This document shows, piece by piece, positions 1-8,963 of a DNA stretch of 64,000 nucleotides; position 1 is the first letter of the stretch, and each line of letters opens with the position of its first letter. The position numbers and the translations under genes are program-made. The DNA comes from Hyaloscypha bicolor E. Taxonomy: Eukaryota; Ascomycota; Leotiomycetes; Helotiales; Hyaloscyphaceae. The stretch spans positions 312,573 through 376,572 of the forward strand of contig NW_020194519.1 of assembly GCF_002865645.1 (NCBI RefSeq), given 5' to 3'. The notes beneath the pieces are model-generated. The model ran no database searches. It saw only the letters and a program-made list of their open reading frames with translations, and was not told where the DNA came from.

Positions 1-543
1 CCATCAAAGCATAACCGATAACCAAAATGACAAACAGGGAGATCAGGCCTCTGAATGAGCCCGTCGATTGTTGCCGAGCCCGAGTCCAGAATTGATTCCA
101 TGCCGTGGGAGTCGGGGGGGTGACTGGATGGCCAGCGCAGGAGGGAGAGCACGGAACATTACAAGGTCCAGGATGGCACAGCTTGAGACAAGGTTTCCTT
201 TCCCCGTGTGGACAAGCACTAGCTCGATCGCAAGCATCAAGACACGCATTCGGTCTTTCACTCGACATTGGACCCAGAAGACCGAACGAATGTTTCTGAC
301 ACCAACATCGCGCCTTCGGCTCTGGACACTCGACGGCACAGCTCGGGCATTTCCATTTTCCAAGGGCGAGAAGAGCGGAAAGGATGGCGTTGCGGCTGCT
401 AGCTTCAGCCCAAGATTTGGCGCAGCGGAAGTGGTTTACGTTGTAGCATTCTGGGCAGTGCCAAATGCTGTATTCGTAGGCGTTGCCTGGGGTGATGGGA
501 TCGAGGCAGATTGAACAGGTGTAGCTGGTTTGATCAGTTTCTA
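1..543 (-). CDS. NFX1-type zinc-finger protein with a transmembrane segment (partial, runs off the window)
   Basis: Translating the complement from about 540 down to 1 gives one open frame. It begins with a RING-like block (CSIC, then WHCPEC, NHFRC), continues with WKCPSC and an RCWC motif, then repeated Cys/His clusters (CPHG, LCHPGPC, CSPSC) typical of NF-X1 fingers. After these come a Trp-containing linker and a hydrophobic stretch (SLFVILVIGYALM) that looks like a membrane anchor. Proteins of this family act as RING-type E3 ligases or nucleic-acid-binding regulators; a membrane anchor after the fingers suggests an organellar or ER-membrane location, which is inference. The C-terminus lies beyond base 1. 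The 5' exon is not resolved: the frame from about 754 to 574 (complement) is rich in Arg/Ser and ends near a GTAAGT, but the phase of that splice does not fit, so the start is unknown. Family call is firm, gene model is not. Confidence 0.8.
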
Positions 544-1942
544 ACGTGCGACAAGGACTGGATTAAACACTTACTGTCCATTTCTAATGTCCTCAAGGAT
601 TCGTTCTCCGCGGTCAGGATGGGTTGACTGGCGGAAGCCATTCCGCCGTTGCGTTTCGGTGGAACGACGAGGCATATCTTCGAGGGGCGTGCCTCCTGCC
701 TCTGGATCAGAGGAGGCACTTGAGTTTGAGCGGCTAGCAGACCATGGATATTTCATTTTGATGGCTGACGTTTCACGATGGCCTGTGCAGAAGGAAAAGA
801 ACGATTGTGGGCTACCTTCCAAGGAAGGTGGTTGTCAGGCGGGGGAAATAAACTTGATAGCTTCAAACACCCAATAATTGGGCATCTAGACTTTAAAAAG
901 GGCTGGAATAAACTGTGTGAGCTAAATGCACTAGTACCCAACTCACATAAACTTGCAGTGACAGTTTCTAGAGGTTCTTCGGGACTTCGATGACGATATG
1001 CTATCCCGTCGTGGAATAGGTCCCGTTAGATATTTGAACGATCCAAGACCTAAAGTTCTAGTGACCTATCATATAAATGCATGGGTGGGAGGATTTCGGG
1101 CCCCTAATAGGGTATAATCTTGACAGCTTCTAGTGTACCAAACATGAAAAGGTAGCGAACCGACAAATTGGAGAACGGTACGTCACCTAGAGGAAGGCTG
1201 GGACCCGTCTCGGCCCCGAGGCAATTCAAGAGACATTGGCACTGATTATAGTATGTCTAGATGCTCGCCGGTGCCATTTTTGAGGAGGGTTGAGGGGTTG
1301 GATATCACATTAATGCGAAGCAGAGAAGTGCCCCTTGTCGCCAGCGAAAATGACGTCGTCGTGAGGGTATTCTCGCGACAGAGTAGGAGACAATGGTCTG
1401 CACATGTGTGGCGCAACGGTGGTTGTTGTGCTTCGTATGATTAAATTATGGGGTTGCTGTAGTGAAGGAAAGGATTGTCGTGGAAGACCTCAATCTCGAT
1501 GCGAGGAAGGAACCTTCGTGTCACGTGATACTTGAGAAGATGCAGATCGGCACAAAGCGCTCTCACTGCAATGAAAAAGAAGCGAGAACCAGGATGTGAA
1601 ACCCTGAGGTAGCTTTACAGATGTGGGGCTTGGTTAGACTAGGGTAGGTAGGCTGTCTCTCACGTGACTGGAACATCTCCGTCCATTCGTTCAGCGTTTT
1701 CCATTTCGCCCTGTTTTTATTCCTGGCAGGTAGGAAGAGACGTGAACATCTCGAATTTAATAAAGGATTGGGAAAAGAAGACCTCAGAACTTCTGACGTA
1801 GGAAGGAAGAGGGGAGGAAAGTAAGAGGAAGGGAAATTGATCAGGAACGTTGGAAACAGCGAGGAGAGAAGATTGAGTGTTCCACATGCAATGTGGCTGG
1901 TATTTGTTTTGAACTTTTGATCTATCCTCTTTAGCCCTCAGA
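544..1942. other. Intergenic stretch without a recognisable gene
   Basis: Apart from a possible unresolved 5' exon of the NFX1-type gene (about 574-754, complement), no open frame here resembles a protein. Two CACGTGA-containing motifs are visible (about 1520 and 1660). The stretch probably holds the NFX1-type promoter and the 3' region of the permease gene. Confidence 0.5.
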
Positions 1943-3884
1943 TCACTCCTCTCTCCTCGTCTCCATCACCGGATGCCCCGCCGAGTCCCTCACCACCCGA
2001 TCCATCTCACTCCCATCCCTCGGCAGCACCAGATTTAGAAAAACCCCAATAACAGCCGCGATAATAAAAGGCGTCTCCACAATCAAATTCAGCCCTTGCT
2101 CGAAACCCTGAAGATGCACATTACTTCCGCTATAATCCAGGATCTGCGCGAACCAGGACGGCTGTACGATATCGATGAATCCGATTCCGAGGGATGCGGT
2201 GAGAATGAAGCGGTTTCGGCGCGTCCAGGTGATGAGGCCGAGTACGCGGATGCCGGCTACGGCGATGGTGGAGTAGAGGAAGACTTGCATACCGCCGAGG
2301 ACGGAAGGGGGCTGTCAAACATTGTGTTAGCTGGGAAAGGGTAGATAAGGGGAGGGAAAGGAAGGGGGAAGGGAAAATACATACCATACTCCCAAACACC
2401 GCGCCAAACTTCCCAAACATTCCCATCAAAACTAAAAATCCAGAAGCGCACCACCCCGCGCGTCGACTCGCACATCCCGTCAAGCTGATAACGCCGTTAT
2501 TACCCGCTTGACTGACCATCGGCAGCCCTGTCCCAAAAGCAGAGACCAAACTCCCGAGCCCATCACACAGAATCCCTCCCTGAATGCGGGAATTAAAATG
2601 TGTGCCCTCAATATCCACATTACTTATCTCAGCAGTGGCGAGGATATCAGGCATACAAGACACAGCCTCACATATAAACATTATCAGGAGTGGGAGGATC
2701 AACGCCCCGTCGACAGAGAGCTTGAAAGTGTGTACCCAGAGGAAGGTCACGGGTGGAGCAGCGCGGACGTTGGAGAGCGACCAGTAGCCTGTTAGGCCTG
2801 AGATGAGACACCCTATCGCAAGACCGAGGATGATGGATGCCGATTTCATGAGTGGGGAGCCGAATTGCTCGACGATGATGACGGTCACGAAGACGGAGAA
2901 GCCGAGGCCGATGAGCTTCGGGTCGCCCCTGTATCAAACTCAAATCAATCTAATGTTCTCTTTCGCATAGGACATTGAGATGAGAGAAGGAAGACGTACC
3001 AAACGAGAGGCTTCGGCGCAGCGGTGTTGGGACACAGAGCGTAGAATCCCGTCTCACTATTACAATTGCTGCTCCCGCCCCAATTCTGCATCCCGCTGTT
3101 GATGAGGTACACCCCGACCAACAGCAAAAGAGTCCCCGTTACAATCTTGGGAAAGATCTTATTCAGTTTCTTGGGCGGGACCATGGACATCGCGATCTGG
3201 ATCCACACCGTACACAACATGCTTCCCAAGATCGCACCCCAGGCATCAAGACACGGCAACTGCGTGCCATCTGCTGCGGTCGGACAAGTCCCGTTTTTGT
3301 ACCGCATGGCAGTGTAGTTGAATGCGATAGGTAAGATATCGAAGGTTGGGCCGACGACGGAGAGCAGGCCGGTGCCGATGTAGAAGGGGGTTTTGGTGAT
3401 GTGGATGCGGGTTACTTGGAGGGCCGTGGCGATGCCGGTCGTGATGAAGGCCGCGGAGACGAGATACTGGGTTATTTCGGCGTCGAAGTTGAATGCCCCT
3501 CCTGCAATAGCTAGGGGTGGGGAGACAATGGATCCGATCATTGTAAGGGCATGTTGGAGACCGAGGAGCAGGGTGAGGAGGATTGGGATCTTATCGTTGA
3601 GCCCGTAGAAGGGTGCTTCGTAGTCTTTGTATCTGCGGTTCAGGGGCCAGATATTGGGTGTGATGAGGTAGAGGTAATCCTACGCACGATTGTATTAGAT
3701 TGGCGCTGTGGGAAGGGAGGAACAGACAAACATAATCGCCGACCCAACCCTCACGGCTGGTGAAGTAGTGCTTCAAGTATGCCCATGTTGACCTTTGAGG
3801 TACTTCGACCTCGCCCGCGAACGACGAGGCATATGCGACATCATTCTCCCGGCCGAGCTTCTCAATGCTAGCTGGAGTCTCCAT
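1943..3884 (-). CDS. NAT/NCS2 purine (uric acid-xanthine type) permease
   Basis: Four exons can be joined without breaking frame: 3884-3732, 3679-3000, 2928-2385 and 2311-1943 (introns of 52, 71 and 73 bp, GT..AG), giving 581 residues; UapA-type permeases are about 570-600 residues. The protein has a short hydrophilic N-terminus and many hydrophobic segments, with NAT hallmarks: the QNWGG segment of exon 2, CEA with Glu365 in the TM8 region, GGILCDGLGSL, and a signature-like block GNNGVISLTG at about 420-429. In the characterised family the block reads [Q/E/P]-N-x-G-x4-T-[R/K/G]; here the first position is Gly, so specificity may differ from UapA. It should be a plasma-membrane H+ symporter for purines. 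It diverges from the amidohydrolase over a 644-bp shared promoter. Start is the first ATG before conserved sequence; confidence in family is high, in substrate low. Confidence 0.88.
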
Positions 3885-4107
3885 CTCAGCAACTGCCTGT
3901 AAAATTTGGCCAAAAATGAGAGCTGCCAAATGCTCAATTGCTGAACTGAGGCTGTGCAGTACTTGCAATTGAATCTCGCGGGCTCTTCGGTGCTTTAGTA
4001 TTCCCCCTCCACTTCACTCTCCTCACAGTGGGATTGCTCCACGATCGGGCTAGAGGTTTTATTTTATTTTTTGAAGCTCAACGCTTGAAGAGTGGGAGGG
4101 AGATCTT

Positions 4108-4114
4108 TGATAAG
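4108..4114 (+). promoter_or_regulatory. HGATAR (GATA-factor, AreA-type) site
   Basis: TGATAAG lies in the promoter shared by the permease and the amidohydrolase. AreA/Nit2-type GATA activators bind HGATAR under nitrogen limitation. It is meaningful mainly because a second copy and a TCGG-N6-CCGA site lie 60-80 bp away. Confidence 0.5.
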
Positions 4115-4169
4115 ATGTCAGGAAGTGGCCGCGGCCAATCAGCGGCGTTGGATGGGAGGCGCTCAGGGG

Positions 4170-4176
4170 CTTATCG
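4170..4176 (-). promoter_or_regulatory. Second HGATAR site (CGATAAG on the minus strand)
   Basis: The plus strand reads CTTATCG. It lies 3 bp before the TCGG-N6-CCGA palindrome, matching the closeness of AreA and pathway-specific activator sites known from purine genes of Aspergillus. Confidence 0.5.
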
Positions 4177-4178
4177 AG

Positions 4179-4192
4179 TCGGAGGCCACCGA
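4179..4192. promoter_or_regulatory. TCGG-N6-CCGA zinc-cluster activator site (UaY/Ppr1 type)
   Basis: The sequence TCGGAGGCCACCGA is an exact match to the inverted half-site pair with 6-bp spacing bound by UaY (purine induction, Aspergillus nidulans) and Ppr1 (pyrimidine induction, yeast). It sits about 295 bp upstream of the permease start and about 337 bp upstream of the amidohydrolase start, so one site could control both. The position is what is seen; induction by a purine or pyrimidine is inferred. Confidence 0.6.
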
Positions 4193-4528
4193 GACAGGGG
4201 TCGCGGGTCTGATTCTGGGGAAGCTCCACCGAAATTTTGGTCAAGTGCAGACATCGAAATCTGACAGCTGGGGGTTTAAGATGACCGGTGGTTTCCTATC
4301 CAAGTGGGATATCTGATTGATCGTTTTGAAAAGACTTCGAGTCCGGAGTTGGCCTTCAGCGTGGGGAAGTGACTTGGTAGAGATTCCCCTTGAATTGAGC
4401 TCGGCTGCTTCTCGGCCGAGTGTGCCGGCACAACATCTCTCCTGAAATCTGCTCGAAGCTCAACTGCTCGATCCTCTTCACATCAGTCTAACTCAACTAT
4501 TCAAAGACTTTTGCAACTCACAGGCAAA

Positions 4529-6015
4529 ATGCCATCCGAACCCTCAACATTCTACAAACACGCAACAATAATCACCATCAACCCCGCCCGAGAAGTGATC
4601 CTTGATGGCGGCGTTCTGGTGACTGGATCTCGCATCGTGGGAGTAGGAAAGACATCCTCTTTCCCACCATCCTTTCTCCCCCAAAACACGAAGACCATAA
4701 CCCTCAAAGGTCGCATTCTCATCCCAGGCCTCATCAACACGCACTCCCACCTGGCCCAGTCCCTCCTCCGCGGTCTCGCGGAAGACCTCCCCTTACATTC
4801 ATGGCTCTGCGACTCGATTTGGCCGCTGGAGGCATCTTATGATACAGATGATGGATATTTTGCTGCGAGGTTAACGATTGCAGAGATGTTGAAGAGTGGC
4901 ACGACCTGCTTTTTGGAGAGTATGCTGACGCATCGGAGCGGATTCGAGAATGTCGTTCGAGCTGTGGAAGAGAGTGGTATCCGTGCATGCTTGGTACTCC
5001 CCTTCCTTATCCCTACAGATCCCAGAGACTAACGAGAATACAGGGAAAGCTCGTGAAGTTCGAGGAAAGCAACAAAGAGCTCAACATCACCGATCCAAGA
5101 GATAAAGACGTGGCGTCGATGTCCATCTCCTCCATGCTCGCAGCTCATGAAAAGCACCATGGGACATTCAATGGCCGCCTCCATGTCTGGGCCGCAGCAG
5201 GTACACCGCGCGGCTCACCCCTCTCCTCGCACCTCGGAATCGGAGAAGCCTGCAAAGTGCGCGATATAGGACTCACGATGCACTGCGCAGAAGCACCGCG
5301 CGATCTGGCCATTTACCGCGAAAGCTACGGCCTAACACCGATGCAATTCTGCCACCAAGCAAAGCTGACCGGGAAAAAGACAGTCCTTGCTCACATGGTG
5401 CACTTGGATCTCGAATACGACTTGCCGATTCTGGAAGCTACAGGAACAACAGTAGCGCATAATCCAAACAGCAACCTCAAACTCGCATCCGGTATTGCAA
5501 AGGTGCCGGAGATGCTGGAAGGAGGTATCAACGTCTCCCTCGGCACAGACGGCGCGCCGTGCGGGAACACATATGATATGTTCCGGGAGATGCATTTAAC
5601 GAGTATTCTCCACAAAGGTGCGAATCTTGATGCGGAGTTCGTTGGGGCGGAGGCTGTGCTGGAGATGGCGACGATTAATGGTGCGAGGGCGTTGGGGCTG
5701 GAAGGGGAAATTGGCAGTATTGAGGTGGGGAAGAAGGCGGATTTCGTGGTTGTGAAGCCGGGGTTGAACGCGGCGCCTTGGGATGAGGGACAAGTGGCGC
5801 TGGGGGGATTGAATCCCATGACTGTAGTTGTTTATTCGTGTTCTGGGAGTGAGGTTGAGATGGTGGTTGTGGATGGGGAGGTTCTGGTAAGTGAGGGGAA
5901 ATTGGTGAAGATGGATGAGGGGGAGGTTATCGAGGCTGCGAAGAGGACGATCCAAGGGATTAGAGAGAGGTCTGGTGTCAAAGCTGTGAATAGGAAGGGG
6001 TGGAAATATGTTTAG
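4529..6015 (+). CDS. Amidohydrolase of the guanine/MTA-SAH deaminase superfamily
   Basis: Two exons (4529-4993 and 5044-6015, 50-bp intron GTACTC..ACAG) encode 478 residues. A short N-terminal beta-sandwich part (GGVLVTGSRIVGVG) is followed by the metal motif GLINTHSHL (His72, His74), MHCAEA (His235 metal, Glu238 acid/base), LAHMVH (His272) and SLGTDGAPCGN (Asp324), then the usual C-terminal block EIGSIEVGKKADFVV. This is the SsnA/TrzA-AtzA/guanine deaminase-like clan: zinc or iron enzymes that hydrolytically deaminate aromatic rings such as purines, triazines or pyrimidines, normally in the cytosol. Exact substrate cannot be read from sequence. The gene diverges from a purine permease and is followed, 670 bp on, by a 2-oxoglutarate dioxygenase on the same strand, so a role in nucleobase breakdown is likely. 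ATG 4529 is chosen because it directly precedes the conserved N-terminus. Confidence 0.88.
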
Positions 6016-6685
6016 CGTGCGAATAAAAGTATTTGTTCTTCGATGACTCTTGAACATATGTTCGTCTCCAAACTTGACTAGAAATCCACACTCGTGGTTC
6101 TACCACGTCTCGCAAGAAGAACAGAAATGGTATCACCGAGCTCAAAACATACCTACCTATCTCTCCACCCGTAAGCTGCCACAGTCCGGGACCCCCTTTC
6201 TCAGCCCGTATCACATGACTCAACCCCTCGTGACACAGCCGAGCCCCATCTCAGCCTAAATCTGCTCGCGGAAGCCACCGCAGATAACCCATTTCGGCCC
6301 CACTATCGCCCCAATCATCGACTTCTCCACCTCCGGAGGGTACCGCGATACGAAAGTATCAAAGATGGGGCTGGCTTCAACCCTCATCTTTTTCCAGACC
6401 AGTGAGTCTGTTTTCATGACAGACCAAATCCTAATGTCGGGGCCGAGAGAAGATATTTAAAGTAGGGAAGCGGAGTGGAGTGAGTAGGAGAACAGAGAAG
6501 CGAAGGACATAAATAATAGCTGCCTCGCTGTACAGATACCTTGGTCAGTCATCTTTAACCTGTACTTCAACTTCAACCTCATCTCACCCTTCACTTCATC
6601 ACAAGAGCTCACTGAGCATTACATACCTCTCACCAATACCACCAACAACAAACCTCTTTCTCCATTCCAACACCAACCTCGCACA
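6016..6685. promoter_or_regulatory. Intergenic region and likely promoter of the dioxygenase gene
   Basis: Two HGATAR matches are present: AGATAA at 6282-6287 and, on the minus strand, AGATAG at 6157-6162. No exact TCGG-N6-CCGA site was found here; TCGGGGCCGA near 6437 has only a 2-bp spacer. A C/T-rich, CAA-rich leader runs from about 6560 to the ATG, as in many fungal 5' UTRs. Confidence 0.35.
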
Positions 6686-7708
6686 ATGGCGCCAACAAAA
6701 TACACCAACCGCACCATCCCCAAAATCTCCCTTCTCGACTTCGGCACCCGAATCTCAGAGATTACCGCCCAGTTAATCCAAGCCGCGGAAACCGACGGAT
6801 TCTTCGGCCTCGTCGACCACGGAATCTCATCCAAAGAAATAGAGCACATGTTCGAGAACTCCTCCCGCTTCTTCTCCCTCCCAGACTCCACCAAATCCAC
6901 GGTCCCCTTCTCACACCTCAACGCCGGCTGGGAGAAAAACGCGCAGGTCCGACCGTCTACGGGAATGCCGGATCGCAAGGAGAGCTACCAGATGCAATTC
7001 GGCTCTAACATGGCCGGTTGCTGGCTTCCGGAATCCACGCTCCCCGGGTTCAAGGACGCTGCGCTGGAGTTCATGAAGAAAGCGCAGAGCGTGAGCGAGA
7101 AACTGATGCTCTGCTTCGCGCGCGGGCTGGGGTTCGAAGACGAGTATTTCATCAAGGCGCATGATGTGAGCAGAGCCGAAAGCCAGACGGTGCTCCGCCT
7201 GCTGCACTACTTCGAAGTCGACAGCACGGTCCCGGTTCCAGAGGGATATTATCGTGCTGGGGCGCACGTAGACTGGGATTTCGTCACGCTGCTGTTCCAG
7301 CGACCCGGCCAAAGCGGACTCGAAATCTGTCCTGGGCGCGAGGCCTCGACGAGTTTCGGGATCGGCGACAGTTGGACGAGGGTCGAGCCAAAGGAAGGAG
7401 AGATCGTGTGTAACATCGGGGATCTGCTGATGAGTTGGAGCGACGACCGCTTTAAGAGTACGTTCCATAGGGTCAAGACGCCGTCGGTGGTTGGCGAGGA
7501 TTATTTTGGGCCGAGGTATAGCATGGCGTATTTCAACCAGCCGTGTACAGATGCTGTTATCCAGGGGCCGCTGAAGAAATATGAGGCTGTGACCGGGAGG
7601 GAGTTTACGCAGAAGGCGATGAATAGGAATTTTGCGGCGTTGAAAGCGAAGAAGGAGGCGTTGGAGGGGGTCATGGATGGTGCTGCTGTTGCTGTTTCTT
7701 CTTCTTGA
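6686..7708 (+). CDS. Fe(II)/2-oxoglutarate-dependent dioxygenase (isopenicillin N synthase-like fold)
   Basis: A single uninterrupted exon encodes 340 residues, a normal length for the family. The N-terminal DIOX_N-like part contains DGFFGLVDHGI and FFSLP (about 37-66). The catalytic half holds His194-x-Asp196 (AHVDWDFVTLLF) and His261 (TFHRV) as the iron triad, and Arg277-x-Ser279 (RYSMAYF) as the 2-oxoglutarate anchor; all key residues are present. Members oxidise small molecules using O2 and 2-oxoglutarate. Fungal relatives of this fold include thymine-7-hydroxylase and many secondary-metabolite oxidases. Its place beside a purine permease and a ring deaminase suggests hydroxylation or oxidative demethylation of an imported base, but that is inference. 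ATG 6686 has good fungal context (CACAATGGC). The 3' end is Ala/Val/Ser-rich and lacks a peroxisomal signal. Confidence 0.88.
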   Translation: MAPTKYTNRTIPKISLLDFGTRISEITAQLIQAAETDGFFGLVDHGISSKEIEHMFENSSRFFSLPDSTKSTVPFSHLNAGWEKNAQVRPSTGMPDRKESYQMQFGSNMAGCWLPESTLPGFKDAALEFMKKAQSVSEKLMLCFARGLGFEDEYFIKAHDVSRAESQTVLRLLHYFEVDSTVPVPEGYYRAGAHVDWDFVTLLFQRPGQSGLEICPGREASTSFGIGDSWTRVEPKEGEIVCNIGDLLMSWSDDRFKSTFHRVKTPSVVGEDYFGPRYSMAYFNQPCTDAVIQGPLKKYEAVTGREFTQKAMNRNFAALKAKKEALEGVMDGAAVAVSSS

Positions 7709-7994
7709 CGTTTTGATTGTTCTTTTGTCCTAGGAAAAGTTTTGTCAATATACATACAAGATTTAACTGGCTTCCCGGCCACTAAATGAGAAGTTATTTG
7801 CTCGCCCACACCTGTTTTGATATTGACTTTTGTATTGTTACAAGTGCACTTTTTGCTTCGTCCGCCCCAGCCTTGAGCGCCGCCGAATGCCGCTGCTATC
7901 CATGATATATACCCTATCCAGCCGACCTAACGTACAGATTCGCTGAACTCTCCAATTTGCTCCGATTCATTGATTCTTCTTTCGACTCTGTGAG

Positions 7995-8963
7995 TTATTC
8001 GGCCACAACGCGAGTCTTCTGCTTCGACGAGGCACCGCTCTTGACGCGCTTGGCAGTCGGGCGGTTCAAGTGGTGCTCCGGGATCCAGCTTTCGTCATAC
8101 GCCTTCTGAGCCTCAGCACCAGTAGTAACAGCCGGTCCATCTGCACCAATTACGGAAACTTGGTCCTCGGGAGCCACGGCCTTCTTGGAACCGCCAGATG
8201 AGCGCTTGGCGCGCTCGCCACCCTTGCCCCCGCGCTTGGATTGTGGGAAGAGAGTCTCGATCCAGGTCTTGTAGACGAAGTAGAGGGTTCCGGCGAAGGC
8301 GGCGAGGAGGAAGAGGTACAGGAAGATGCTGCAAACAAATTAGCATGAGTGTATCAACTGGCGGGAAAGCGGGAGTACATTTGGGGGTCAAAGATGCTGG
8401 TAGCAGCCTCGACAACGCTGACAGTCTCGTTATAAGCCTGAACTTGGTAGACATTGCCCGCCTGGCTAGAGATGACGGCGATCAAGTTTAACCGGAGGTC
8501 CTGGGGGTGGAGATCCGTGGTGAACGTGTATGGGAGCGTCTGCTTCTCGCCAGCTGGGATCTCGACATCGTAGCGGGTTGCAGTGATATTGCGGACAATA
8601 GCTGCGCTGGGGTGAAGTCCAGGTGCGATTGGCTGCAAAGAGGACAACGCGCCTCCGATGAGAGCTACTTGGACAGGTTCTGCCTCATTGTTCGTGAAAC
8701 TCAACACAGCCTGTGTCGCGTGCCCATTGATGAGCTTGACGCCAAAGACCTCAGCATTGGGGAAGGATGCAGAAACTGAGACGGCAAGATTGGGTAATGC
8801 GGCATGAGTCTCGAGCTCTTCTTCGACCTAGCAAACGATGATGTTAGCCATTTGGGGCTGGGCAGGGTGGGGGTTCTGCCCATTGACTTACGGCATCCGC
8901 AGCGAAAACGCTAACAGCACGCAGAGCAAGAAGAGCAAGAGCAGTGTACTTGGAGAAACCCAT
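7995..8963 (-). CDS. TRAP-alpha / Irc22-like ER membrane protein
   Basis: Three exons (8963-8892, 8827-8379, 8328-7995; introns 64 and 50 bp) encode 284 residues. Residues 1-21 are a signal peptide ending at VFAADA. A luminal beta-rich domain follows (LPNLAVSASFPNAEVFGVKL, NNEAEPV, PYTFTTDLHPQDL), then a single membrane span at about 175-193 (IFLYLFLLAAFAGTLYFVY) and a basic cytosolic tail with Lys/Arg/Gly clusters. This order is that of the translocon-associated protein alpha subunit and of the fungal Irc22 family, which sit in the ER membrane near the Sec61 channel. The luminal part is the most conserved and carries the call. The gene converges with the dioxygenase gene (287 bp between stops). 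No sign of damage. Confidence 0.85.

Noticed and set aside
68..514. Plus-strand open frame of 148 codons
   Set aside because: It is the mirror of the NFX1-type coding sequence, which has clear Cys/His motifs on the minus strand.
1943..8963. Secondary-metabolite cluster
   Set aside because: No polyketide, peptide or terpene backbone enzyme is present; the dioxygenase sits with a permease and a deaminase instead.
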